Source of the DNA: Tritrichomonas musculus
Lineage: Eukaryota; Parabasalia; Tritrichomonadida; Tritrichomonadidae
Reading direction: 5' to 3'
Length of the DNA stretch: 64,000 nucleotides
NCBI GenBank assembly: GCA_039105265.1
Contig: JAPFFF010000056.1
Coordinates: forward strand, 620,001-684,000
The position numbers were made by a program, and so were the translations under genes. The notes under the pieces were generated by a model. The model searched no databases. It worked only from the letters and a program-made list of their open reading frames with translations, and was not told the origin of the DNA. Below are positions 9,971 to 19,826 of the stretch, one piece after another (position 1 is the first letter of the stretch; each line of letters starts with the position of its first letter).

Positions 9971-12835
9971 TTATTTGTTTTGCTGTCTATTTGCCATGGA
10001 TTGTCTTTCTCTAGATTGCTCAATCATTTTCTTAGTCCATGAATCTAAAGTTTCGAAAAAGTTCTTGAAACAATTAGAAGCAATTTTATTTTCAGAACTG
10101 TCTTCTGTATATAAAGCCACAATATTTTTCTGCAGTAACATTGCGTCATATTTTATTCCATGAAACGCTCTGTACCAGTTACCTTCAAGCCTTTCTTTAA
10201 TTAAAATCAAAGACATTGGCAATTGAATCTTTTGAAGAACTGAACTATCAAGAGAAGGATCAGGACAGTTAATAACACACGAATATGTTGGATCGCTGAA
10301 GTAAGGTTCGAGTGATTTTATAATTCTAGGCGAAATTGCTGACAGAAGCAATGAAATGTCATGATAAGGAATTACTTCACTGTCAATTTTAACGACATCC
10401 CAGGGTGATACAAAAATATTTTCATTTCCCACTTTTAATTCAATTGAGTTGTAAATATTTATTTTCCATTCTTCATTGATTGAGGTAACAACACCACTCG
10501 ATTGGACAATGATTCCAGTGTCATCACGACTTTCATACGTAATATTTGATCCAACTTTTACTCTATTCATAATATTTAAAGCAAATTTAAATCTCTGCAG
10601 AGGAATGAGAAACTTCTTCTTCTCAGGAAATGGAAAGAAAATTTTGAAATGATTGGTCTCTGATGTAGAAATAGTCAAAATCATATCTTTTCCTTCAGGC
10701 TCAATGCTTTTAATGGCAACTCGTTTCATGTAGGGAGTAAAACCTGCAACAACAGTAGTGCTACTAGCAGAATTTGCATGCTCTTCATCAGAATTATTTT
10801 GAGTTTGCTGTTGTTGTGGTTGAGAGTTAAAAATAGTATCAATAAAGTCAGGTACTTCCAATCCAAGCGATTCAAGCAATTCTAGATATGGCTGCTTGAA
10901 GAAAATAAGACTGTCACCAAATTGAGGGATAAAGAAGGCTTCATCGTATGAGATTGCAAGTGACCAATCGGGCCAATATCCTTTTTTGATACTTTTAGTC
11001 ATTAGAAAAGTGGGTGGCTTTTTATTATCTTCATCATCATCGAGATTCAATTGATCTTTTTCAATGAAAGTCCAATCATCAGTATCAGATGCAATATGAA
11101 CATCAACATCTTCTTCTTCTCCGCTTTCTTCTGATTCGACAACAACTTTAAACGATCCTTTACCGCGCGGATTAACTGGATATTCAGTTGATAATCGTAT
11201 GTGCAATGGTGGGGGACCAATAGAAGTTGATTGCGACTGCGAAATGGTTGATCTTTCATTTGAGATCATTCTCTGTATTAATTTAAGTTCAATGGCACTG
11301 TTACGAAGTGCAAGTGACTGCGCAAAACGAAGAGGAATATCGTATGTTCGAATATCGTGTGACAAAGGCTGCCTTTCCAATCTCTTCCCTTGGCGGTCAA
11401 CGTAGAAAGGTCCATCACTAGACAAAATACAGTCAGAAACTACCATTTGAACGTTATTTTTAGATTCACATAATTTGAAAACAGTTATAGCTCCTGCAAT
11501 GTCAATTGCATAAACATATTCACCGTTTTTATCCCAAACAGCATCAGTAAAATCAGCATCATCTGCAACTCTGAATTCGCAAACAACATTATTCGGCTGA
11601 AATATATCAACAAGACAGCAGGCCCCAGATCGATTAGCAAAGAAGAAAAGCTCCCGTTTTACGGGATTTCCGAGGACACATGTCGTGTTTTCAAATGCAG
11701 CTGCTGTACTTGTTATTTGACAAATTGTCTGACCATTAATGGAATCAACTACGAAAATAGCATTCGTTTTGGCAATGACTAATAAATGCTCTTCGCAATC
11801 CCATGCAACTCTGTTGATTTTGGATGATCTTCGGCCTTGACCTGAATGCTGTCTAAAAACAAATTTAGGCTTCTTCCATTGACCATTGTCAATACACCAT
11901 ATAGCAGCAATTCCTTCTTCATAAGAGACAGTTAAAAGTCGTGGACCAAGTTCACCGCCAATGGATGTGTATCGTGTAGAAAATTGGATTCTATCTGCTA
12001 ATGATTGATGTAGTTCTAATGAAGTTTGGTTTAAAGTTTTTAAAGCAGTCACTACAACTGAATTAGGCTCGGCAGAATATGCAATGAATTCACTTCCAGG
12101 TGAAAAAGTAATCCATCCAACACCACCTTTGGCAGGAGATCTTAAAATACGTATAGGAGGCCGCGAATTTAATGCATCAGCTGTTGTCCATAAAGGAATT
12201 GTGCCATCTTCACAGGCTGCCGCAATCATTGAGCCTGTTGGAGAAAATACCGCATAATGTATAATTTCACTTGTAAATCCACCTAAAACCGCCAATCTTT
12301 TTCCTGATTCTAATGACCATAAACATAATGTTTTGTCTTCTGATGATGAAAGTAACATTGAACACATTGGATTCATACTAATATTTGTAACTACTCCTTC
12401 GTGACCAATAAAAGTATGAATTGGATTAATTGAAGGTACTGCCCATACTTTTATTGTACAATCATCTGACGCTGTAACTATAATTCGTGATAGCTTATCG
12501 ATTTCAAGACAATATATATCTTTTTTATGCCCATAAACACGTTTTATCGGGGCCATTTCCTCAGGTTTTACAGGTGGAGGTTCGAATGGAGCAATTCTTC
12601 TGAATATAGATGGAAAATCATCTTCAGGACGTAATGATTTTATAAATTCGTAAAATTGATCATGTGAAAAACTCTCGTAGCGCAAATTTAATGCTTCGTT
12701 AACTGACCGACAACCAGGCGGGAGCAATTTTTGCTTTTCAACAAACTCTGCGAATTTTTGATATATTTCTGGATTTTTTTGTTTTAAATAATGACAAAGA
12801 AGGATGCAAATTTCTCGTTTTATTGGTACATCCAT
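9971..12835 (-). CDS. BRWD/PHIP-like WD40-cryptoTudor-bromodomain protein
   Basis: The 954-residue frame starts at ATG 12835. Residues 1-80 match the helical N-terminus of the PHIP/BRWD family (KREICILLCHYLK, then a KLLPPG element). From about 98 to 450 follow WD40 repeats, for example VYGHKKDIYCLEIDKLSRII, DDCTIKVWAV and GHEGVVTNISMNP. Near residue 625 the stretch YWPDWSLAISYDEAFFIPQF followed by GDSLIFFKQPYLE is the hallmark of the BRWD cryptoTudor region. At about 855-930 lies a bromodomain-like helical block (IKERLEGNWYRAFHGIKYDA). Animal PHIP and BRWD proteins bind methylated H3K4 and acetylated histones and act as CRL4 substrate receptors. Only one bromodomain is evident here, against two in animals, and the protein is about half as long. 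Probably nuclear. Confidence 0.88.
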   Translation of the reverse strand: MDVPIKREICILLCHYLKQKNPEIYQKFAEFVEKQKLLPPGCRSVNEALNLRYESFSHDQFYEFIKSLRPEDDFPSIFRRIAPFEPPPVKPEEMAPIKRVYGHKKDIYCLEIDKLSRIIVTASDDCTIKVWAVPSINPIHTFIGHEGVVTNISMNPMCSMLLSSSEDKTLCLWSLESGKRLAVLGGFTSEIIHYAVFSPTGSMIAAACEDGTIPLWTTADALNSRPPIRILRSPAKGGVGWITFSPGSEFIAYSAEPNSVVVTALKTLNQTSLELHQSLADRIQFSTRYTSIGGELGPRLLTVSYEEGIAAIWCIDNGQWKKPKFVFRQHSGQGRRSSKINRVAWDCEEHLLVIAKTNAIFVVDSINGQTICQITSTAAAFENTTCVLGNPVKRELFFFANRSGACCLVDIFQPNNVVCEFRVADDADFTDAVWDKNGEYVYAIDIAGAITVFKLCESKNNVQMVVSDCILSSDGPFYVDRQGKRLERQPLSHDIRTYDIPLRFAQSLALRNSAIELKLIQRMISNERSTISQSQSTSIGPPPLHIRLSTEYPVNPRGKGSFKVVVESEESGEEEDVDVHIASDTDDWTFIEKDQLNLDDDEDNKKPPTFLMTKSIKKGYWPDWSLAISYDEAFFIPQFGDSLIFFKQPYLELLESLGLEVPDFIDTIFNSQPQQQQTQNNSDEEHANSASSTTVVAGFTPYMKRVAIKSIEPEGKDMILTISTSETNHFKIFFPFPEKKKFLIPLQRFKFALNIMNRVKVGSNITYESRDDTGIIVQSSGVVTSINEEWKINIYNSIELKVGNENIFVSPWDVVKIDSEVIPYHDISLLLSAISPRIIKSLEPYFSDPTYSCVINCPDPSLDSSVLQKIQLPMSLILIKERLEGNWYRAFHGIKYDAMLLQKNIVALYTEDSSENKIASNCFKNFFETLDSWTKKMIEQSRERQSMANRQQNK

Positions 12836-13012
12836 TTGAGAGATTGAGAGACCGTTTATTTTCTTTATAAACGAAAAATAAGTATAAATTTTTTAAATGT
12901 TATTCTTATTTATAAATATTTTATTAAATGCATACTAATAAAATTTTTTTTTTTCTATAAGTTGATGGATAATAGTATCCATCACAATCAATGTTGAATT
13001 TCGATTTATATA

Positions 13013-16000
13013 AAATAATAGGCGTCTGGAAAATATATTCAAAAAGTTCCCGAACTTTTTGAAACGATTTTGATCGTTTATGAGTTTTTCATAGCTTTGA
13101 ATAATTGGCCTTTTAGCTTGTTTAAACGGCGCCATTTTTATTCTTGGCATCATGAATCAGGTTGCGAGGTTCTTCTGCAGGGAGCTTCGTTTAATTTGAT
13201 TCTTGAGTGCCTAGATTGTGAAGCTCTTCTGCAGGGAGCTTCACAACCTAGGCTTCGAGATGATCTTTTAATTTCCAAACATTCTTCGATTTTTATGGCA
13301 ATTTTGGATTCAAGAGCCATAATATGCTTGTTCCAGAACTATTGATCGCAAAACTACAACTTTATAATGCATCGTTTCTGGAATTCTAATTTTTTTATCT
13401 CATAATTTACGGATTTTACAAGTTAAATGCCCATGATAACAAACTTCTGAGCTTAAAATGCTTGTTAAACTCAGTGGTTTCTATCATGAATGTTTGACTT
13501 TGAAAATAAGATTGAGATCAATCTAAATTGAAATAATAAAATACAAATCCCTTATCATATAGCTTTTAAAAATTATTCTTTTTCCCTAGACTTTAAATTG
13601 ATGGTCGTTTTAAGTTGAAAATGTCCGGTTCTAGCACATTTTCAAGCTTGAAATAGCATCATATTTTCTTTCAAAAAGATCAAATGTCAAAAAATTGTCA
13701 TTAGCAATTTAAAGTATACCTTTTCTCAAATAATTGATATATTATATGCTATTTTTGTTTAATACTCATTTTTTAAAAATAACTTTTTTTTTTATTTTTT
13801 ATTTTTTTCACAAAAATTAAATTGTATTCAAATTATTTCTCTTAAATTTTCTATACAAATATAAATGATATTTATGTTTTATTGTTATTTAAAATAAATA
13901 TAAATGGTATATATATTTATTATAACCTTTATAAGATATATATAATAAGTATAAAAATGAAAATATTAATATTTTAAAGGTATATAAATAGTTCATTAAT
14001 TGTGAACTTTTGGACGTTAAAGAAAAAATTAAAATAAATATATCTTGTTTAAATTAATTTAGATATACAATTAAAATATAATATAATAGTATATAGATAA
14101 CAAATATAAATATTATTATATTTAATTAATATCATAAAACATTTTTTTCTCAATTAATCATTTATTCATTTAATCTATATCTAAAAATCAATTAATCTTC
14201 AATTTAACAAACCAATAAAAATCGAAAAATAAAATAATTGAAGACCTATTTGAAACCCAAACATTCCATTTGGAAAAGAATAAAGTGCACTATTGTACCA
14301 ATATAATTCAGACAATTGTACTTATCTTCTGCTACATTTCATAAGAATTAAATGGTTTTGAACTTGACTGGTATTGTTTATAGTATGTGAAAACATTGAG
14401 GGATAATAGATATAAGGAAAAGAGACAGGTGGAATAGCTATATAAGCACCCTGCAGCTATAAATTGATTTAACATCCCCAAATCGCTGTTATATACCTTA
14501 GTTTTTAATGGACTCGTCTCGGTAAACGATGTATTTACTTAGCAAACATTACTTTCTAACTATATAAACTTTAAGATTTTCATGGATTGAACCAATCAAA
14601 GTTATGCAGCATTTAATAAATATCATCCACAACATTAAAAATAATCAAATACTTCTTATATTGTATAGGTTAGGCTGTGCGCCCTAAACCTCGGCCTAGA
14701 CTCAAAAATTTATTACACATTGGCATATTGAGAATGAAATATTCTCTTTTAAAGTTATTAAGTCGTAGAAAAAGGATTCAATGTGCCATTGTCTTTATAG
14801 TTTTTTTAATAAATAACTTATATTTATATAGAAATAAAGATTGTTTTAATTTCTATAAAAGAGGCATTTCTTCAATTAGATGGCCAAATGAAGAATGATA
14901 TTTAAGTCTAAGTGATTTTGAAAATAACAATGAAAATGAAAATTTTAATTATTTGGGGGAAATAAAAGTTTTATTAAAGTGTAAAAGTTATATAAAGAAA
15001 AAGAATTGAATAAAGATGTTTAAGTGAGTTTTTATATTATTTTAAATATTATATTATTTATATTTGTTATCTATATACTATTATATTATATTTTAATTGT
15101 ATATCTAAATTAATTTAAACAAGATATATTTATTTTAATTTTTTCTTTAACGTCCAAAAGTTCACAATTAATGAACTATTTATATACCTTTAAAATATTA
15201 ATATTTTCATTTTTATACTTATTATATATATCTTATAAAGGTTATAATAAATATATATACCATTTATATTTATTTTAAATAACAATAAAACATAAATATC
15301 ATTTATATTTGTATAGAAAATTTAAGAGAAATAATTTGAATACAATTTAATTTTTGTGAAAAAAATAAAAAATAAAAAAAAAAGTTATTTTTAAAAAATG
15401 AGTATTAAACAAAAATAGCATATAATATATCAATTATTTGAGAAAAGGTATACTTTAAATTGCTAATGACAATTTTTTGACATTTGATCTTTTTGAAAGA
15501 AAATATGATGCTATTTCAAGCTTGAAAATGTGCTAGAACCGGACATTTTCAACTTAAAACGACCATCAATTTAAAGTCTAGGGAAAAAGAATAATTTTTA
15601 AAAGCTATATGATAAGGGATTTGTATTTTATTATTTCAATTTAGATTGATCTCAATCTTATTTTCAAAGTCAAACATTCATGATAGAAACCACTGAGTTT
15701 AACAAGCATTTTAAGCTCAGAAGTTTGTTATCATGGGCATTTAACTTGTAAAATCCGTAAATTATGAGATAAAAAAATTAGAATTCCAGAAACGATGCAT
15801 TATAAAGTTGTAGTTTTGCGATCAATAGTTCTGGAACAAGCATATTATGGCTCTTGAATCCAAAATTGCCATAAAAATCGAAGAATGTTTGGAAATTAAA
15901 AGATCATCTCGAAGCCTAGGTTGTGAAGCTCCCTGCAGAAGAGCTTCACAATCTAGGCACTCAAGAATCAAATTAAACGAAGCTCCCTGCAGAAGAACCT

Positions 16001-16154
16001 CGCAACCTGATTCATGATGCCAAGAATAAAAATGGCGCCGTTTAAACAAGCTAAAAGGCCAATTATTCAAAGCTATGAAAAACTCATAAACGATCAAAAT
16101 CGTTTCAAAAAGTTCGGGAACTTTTTGAATATATTTTCCAGACGCCAAATAATA
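13013..16154. mobile_element. Foldback element, 3,126 bp with 1,091-bp inverted arms and 8-bp target duplication
   Basis: Positions 13021-14111 and 15056-16146 are inverted copies: every left position p pairs with right position 29167-p, so there is no length difference, and all segments I compared agree exactly, including the homopolymer runs. The ends read GGCGTCTGGAAAATATATTC and its complement. AAATAATA occurs directly outside both ends (13013-13020 and 16147-16154), a target duplication of 8 bp as in hAT or short MULE insertions. The 944-bp centre (14112-15055) has no transposase. Each arm carries an open frame (13022-13345 plus; 15822-16145 minus) without an ATG at its start. The element is non-autonomous and, from arm identity, either young or kept uniform by conversion. 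Confidence 0.85.
13171..13252. repeat. Duplicated PstI-centred module and hairpin inside the foldback arm
   Basis: TCTTCTGCAGGGAGCTTC occurs at 13171-13188 and again at 13225-13242, 54 bases apart. Around the second copy, CCTAGATTGTGAAGCT at 13210-13225 pairs with 13237-13252 with one mismatch, leaving an 11-base loop. The mirrored copy is in the right arm at about 15915-15996. In the open frame the duplication gives LLQGAS twice. Confidence 0.7.
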
Positions 16155-16159
16155 TAAGA

Positions 16160-17554
16160 AAATTAAAAGAGGTGCGAGAACTACCTTTGGTTAACCAATT
16201 TATTTCAAATTTAGATATTTATTTATACAGGTAAAATAATGTATAATTAATGTATAATTGTTTAATTTGGTTCGCTACAAGTAATAGTATATTGATTTTA
16301 AAATTGAATATGAGAAAATAAACAATTCAAATTTTTATTTCTAAAAAAAAAAAAAAAGAGCACCAAATAATTTGTTTTTTAAGGTAATTTTTATATTTGT
16401 TTAAATAAAATAATTTAAATATTCACATTTTTAACTTTTGTAATCGTTGAGCAATTAAAGGATTTCAATATTCGAAATTTAAACAAACAAAGAATATAGC
16501 ATAAAATGATATATTATTACTAATATCAATGATATTATTTGATAATTCATAAATTAAATTATTTCCTTGGTTAAAAGTTACGATTATGAAACAAAGATTC
16601 TCAAAAATATGTTTTATTGTTGTCATTTGACAAATAACTGATATTTAATTGGTTTAATAATTATTTCTTTAACGAATAATGCATGGTTTATATAGATATA
16701 ATCTGAAATTCTTGATAATTATTTATTTTAGTCTTATTCATTATAATAGCCTGTTATTATTATATTATTATTTAATTTAATGAAAGTATTAAGCGTATAA
16801 AGTGTGAAAGTAGATTTATAAAATTATTGAAGATAAGATCTGTCCTCTGTTTGCTATTTCAAGATAAAAAAAAATATTTTTTAAAATAAATTTCGTCCAA
16901 AAATTATATATTACTTTTTATTTATTTTTAATTTACTGATATTTAAGAAATATTAATAAAATATTATATAACGGAATATGTACAGAATTTTGAGGGGATT
17001 TAAGCCTAACGAACATTGCATTGAATTTTGAGGGGATTTAAGCCTAACGAACATTTCTACTCAATTCTTTTATAACTTTTTGTGAATATAAAAATAAAAC
17101 TACGCCCGTCGAGCGGATTTATAAATAATCATAATATAATATCATACAATATAATTTAATTCTAATATAAAATTATTATCCCCATAAAATTAATATTATA
17201 GCTAGATATTTATGTTTTCTATAATTTTTTTGTTAAAATAAATTTATCTCATTTATATTATAATATTATATATATATTAATTAGAAATTATATCAATAAT
17301 ATTATTTAGAATATGATGAAATGAATAAATAATCAATATTGGTTCAACTTCAATCATATTCTTGAAAATATGTAAAATTTAAATTTCGACGTATGAACTT
17401 TCAAATAGTTTGATACTGATATGTAATATACATAATCAATTATATACTTTATTTTATTAAAAAAATCATAAGGCTAACGAATTATTTTTTGAAAAATCAA
17501 TCCTTTTTTAAAACAAAAAATACGTTATTTTAGTTCTCGCACTTCTAAATTAAA
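16160..17554. mobile_element. Non-autonomous TIR element, 1,379 bp, with 8-bp target duplication
   Basis: AGAGGTGCGAGAACTA at 16168-16183 pairs with the complement of 17531-17546 (AGAAGTGCGAGAACTA), 15 of 16 matching. AAATTAAA flanks both sides (16160-16167 and 17547-17554). Inside there is no coding frame, but a 33-bp direct repeat (see separate entry). The left end stands only 21 bases from the end of the foldback element and the right end lies about 70 bases past the 3' end of the coiled-coil gene. Eight-bp duplications and short TIRs are found in hAT-like and some MULE-like elements; the superfamily is not decided. Confidence 0.65.
16985..17055. repeat. 33-bp direct repeat, two copies
   Basis: The unit beginning GAATTTTGAGGGGATTTAAG stands at 16985-17017 and identically at 17023-17055, with a period of 38. 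It is the least AT-rich part of the surrounding element and may be an internal transposase-binding repeat. Confidence 0.8.
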
Positions 17555-17617
17555 ATAAAATGAACACTTATACATTACATTTATATAAAAAAACAAAAAT
17601 CATGACGAATGTTCAAA

Positions 17618-19090
17618 TTAGAATCCATCAATTTTTTTCTTAACAGCTAAAGCAGATCGAGAAGATGAAGCCTGCGGAAATGAATCAAGCTGAATATTTA
17701 CTCTTGATGCAGTTTTTTGTGTTCTTTTAGGATATCGTCCGACTTCTTCAATTTCATCCTTTTTAGGAATAATTACACGAGTTGTAGAAGGCGCTTGCTT
17801 ATACATCATTTTGTGTGAAACTGTCCCGCGTGGAGTTACAGCAGCTATTGCAGGATGCGAACTATCTTCTGTTTTTGATCTATAAGAATCAAACCCAGAA
17901 AGACTTTGATTGAAAAATGGATCATTTTCTTTAAGTTCTGTAATTGCATCATTTATGGCATTATTGATATTTTGATTAACATCTGATATGACATCTGTAA
18001 GTTCTCCCCTCTGCACATATTCATTTTGCATTTGAATTAATTGTTTATTAATATCATCAATTTGATCACTTATAGCTTTTTCTTTCTTTAGCTCCTCAAC
18101 CATTTCACAAAAAAGTTGAAGCTTGTTTGGGTCTATTGTATATGTTTTCAGTTCATTAATGTCTAATTCCATTTGATTAAGCAACTCGATTTTTCCTTCC
18201 AAATTTTCAATTGAGACTTCTTTTTCTTCTCGATCATATACAGAATTCGAAACAGCACAAATCTGATGGTAAAATGAACTTACAACTTTTTGAACGGTTG
18301 GCGCAAATAACATAAGATATTCTAAATAATCCAAAAGAGAAACAGGATCTTTCAAAACAGGCAATTTTGGTTTATTTTCGAAATGTATTTTTTCAACCTT
18401 TTGATAGAGTGGAAAATGAAAGTCATCTCCATTTCCTATTAATTTTTTAATTATAAATTCTGATCGAGCAAATTTTGATTCATTTTGTAATTGCAACGTT
18501 TCGAGATTAGTTATTTGATCTCGGAGTTTTTTGACAGAACGATCTACATATTGATCAAGGGTTAATAATTTTCCATTTTCATCTTCACCAAGAAGTGAAG
18601 AAAAAAATGAATTAAGCTTATTTGTTTCATCTTTAATCGATTCATTTTTCTCTTTAATTTTAGCTACATCCCTTTGAAGCTGCTCATATTCTAATGATGG
18701 TTTTGATAATTGAAATATTTTTTCTTCGATCAAAGCATTCTGCGCTCTTGCAACATTATTAACAGAAAAAACAGCATCAGAAATTTGGCCTTCTACAAAT
18801 CTTTGCATTCTTTCGTACTGCTTCTTCGTATCTTGAATTGATGTATCAAGTTTCTCATTAAGAGCAAGAAAAGACTTATCTGTGTTAAGCGTAAAGTTTG
18901 AAAAGGATTCTGAAAGAGAATCAAAATCTTTTTTAAGTGCATAATTAGGTAAGTCAATTTTAATTTCTTGAACTTCTAAAGTAAGTTTTTTCAATTCTTC
19001 TTCTAAAGATTTAAATATTCGCTGAATAATAATATCATCAACTGACAATGAAAAAAGAGATTTTCTTGCTGGCGCTTGTTCTTTAGACAT
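17618..19090 (-). CDS. Coiled-coil protein of unknown function
   Basis: The start is placed at the first ATG that is not inside the poly(A) tract (19088-19090), giving 490 residues. The frame is open further upstream, but that part translates the poly(A)/poly(T) run and the neighbouring transposon end. The protein is mostly alpha-helical and charged: an N-terminal segment (SVDDIIIQRIFKSLEEELKK), a long coiled coil to about residue 235, a less helical middle (SLLDYLEYLMLFAPTVQKVV) near 265-290, another coiled coil to about 400, and a basic, serine-rich tail with TPRGTVSHK and RYPKRTQKTASR, which look like phosphorylation or microtubule-binding type segments. Its build resembles cytoskeletal or basal-body proteins, but I recognise no family. 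Confidence 0.75.
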   Translation of the reverse strand: MSKEQAPARKSLFSLSVDDIIIQRIFKSLEEELKKLTLEVQEIKIDLPNYALKKDFDSLSESFSNFTLNTDKSFLALNEKLDTSIQDTKKQYERMQRFVEGQISDAVFSVNNVARAQNALIEEKIFQLSKPSLEYEQLQRDVAKIKEKNESIKDETNKLNSFFSSLLGEDENGKLLTLDQYVDRSVKKLRDQITNLETLQLQNESKFARSEFIIKKLIGNGDDFHFPLYQKVEKIHFENKPKLPVLKDPVSLLDYLEYLMLFAPTVQKVVSSFYHQICAVSNSVYDREEKEVSIENLEGKIELLNQMELDINELKTYTIDPNKLQLFCEMVEELKKEKAISDQIDDINKQLIQMQNEYVQRGELTDVISDVNQNINNAINDAITELKENDPFFNQSLSGFDSYRSKTEDSSHPAIAAVTPRGTVSHKMMYKQAPSTTRVIIPKKDEIEEVGRYPKRTQKTASRVNIQLDSFPQASSSRSALAVKKKIDGF

Positions 19091-19141
19091 ATCTAAATTG
19101 GAAAACGTTATTTTAAACGTATAAAATTTAGTTAACATATC

Positions 19142-19191
<50 letters not shown>

Positions 19192-19826
19192 AGATATTTT
19201 TTGCCCCCAATCTCTTTTGACCCCAACGGTTAAGGTCAATATTGACCCTGTATCGTACTTCAGAAAAAATCGGCGAGAACTTTTTTGCACTTTTGCGAAA
19301 AAAACCATGAGTAGCTAAATTTTTATTTTTTACAAATAATGCTAATTATATATTTTTATTTTTTTAAATTTTTATTTTTATTTTTTACAAATAATGCTAA
19401 TTATATATTTTTGAAAAGATTAGTAAACATTTATTGTTATTTATAACATCATAGGCCCGAATATGTGAAGAAAATCTTATATATTTTTTTATAAAGAGAT
19501 ATCTATAATATTATTGATTAATATTTTTTTTACCAAAAAAAGAAAAAAATGGTTTAATAATTACTACAATGAGATGCTAATTACGAATAACTTACTCGGG
19601 ATGGAAGAAATTTCATCTAGAGCTGCTTTTTAATAAAAATAATTTTTTAGAAATTATCGTAAAAAAAGCGTGAGTAGCTACTCACCCCAATTGGGGGCAA
19701 AAAATATCTCCCAAAAAAAAAAAAAAAAAAAAAAGAATTGAATCATTCCTCAATTTAAGACGCTTTATAAGTATTCAAAAAAATCGAGCGGTATTTTTTC
19801 AATAGGTCCTCCAATTATTCAATATA
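19091..19826. other. Shared promoter region of two divergent genes, occupied by a TIR element
   Basis: Everything between the divergent coiled-coil and pyruvate-kinase-like genes is 736 bases. Of these, 19143-19188 is a run of 46 A, 19189-19712 is a TIR element and 19713-19734 is a run of 22 A. Only about 50 bases on the left and 90 on the right remain for the two gene promoters. A PCR or assembly artefact in the homopolymer length is possible. Confidence 0.6.
19189..19712. mobile_element. MITE-like TIR element, 524 bp, inserted in a poly(A) tract
   Basis: The first 22 bases of the element, beginning GGGAGATATTTTTTGCCCCC at 19189-19210, are the exact complement of 19691-19712. Both sides are flanked by A-runs (46 and 22 A), so a target duplication made of A cannot be measured. 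Inside, a unit of about 40 bases beginning AAATTTTTATTTTTTACAAA is directly repeated near 19318 and 19367, and GTGAGTAGCTACTCAC at 19669-19684 is a perfect palindrome. There is no coding frame. The terminal sequence GGGAG...GCCCCC is GC-rich relative to the window. Confidence 0.75.

Noticed and set aside
14677-14898. 73-codon frame in the centre of the foldback element
   Set aside because: It begins at GTG, is lysine/leucine/asparagine-rich and matches nothing I recognise.
19091-19210. N-terminal extension of the coiled-coil protein with a long run of phenylalanines
   Set aside because: It is a translation of the 46-base A-run and of the adjoining transposon end, with no ATG at its beginning; the ATG at 19090 is preferred.
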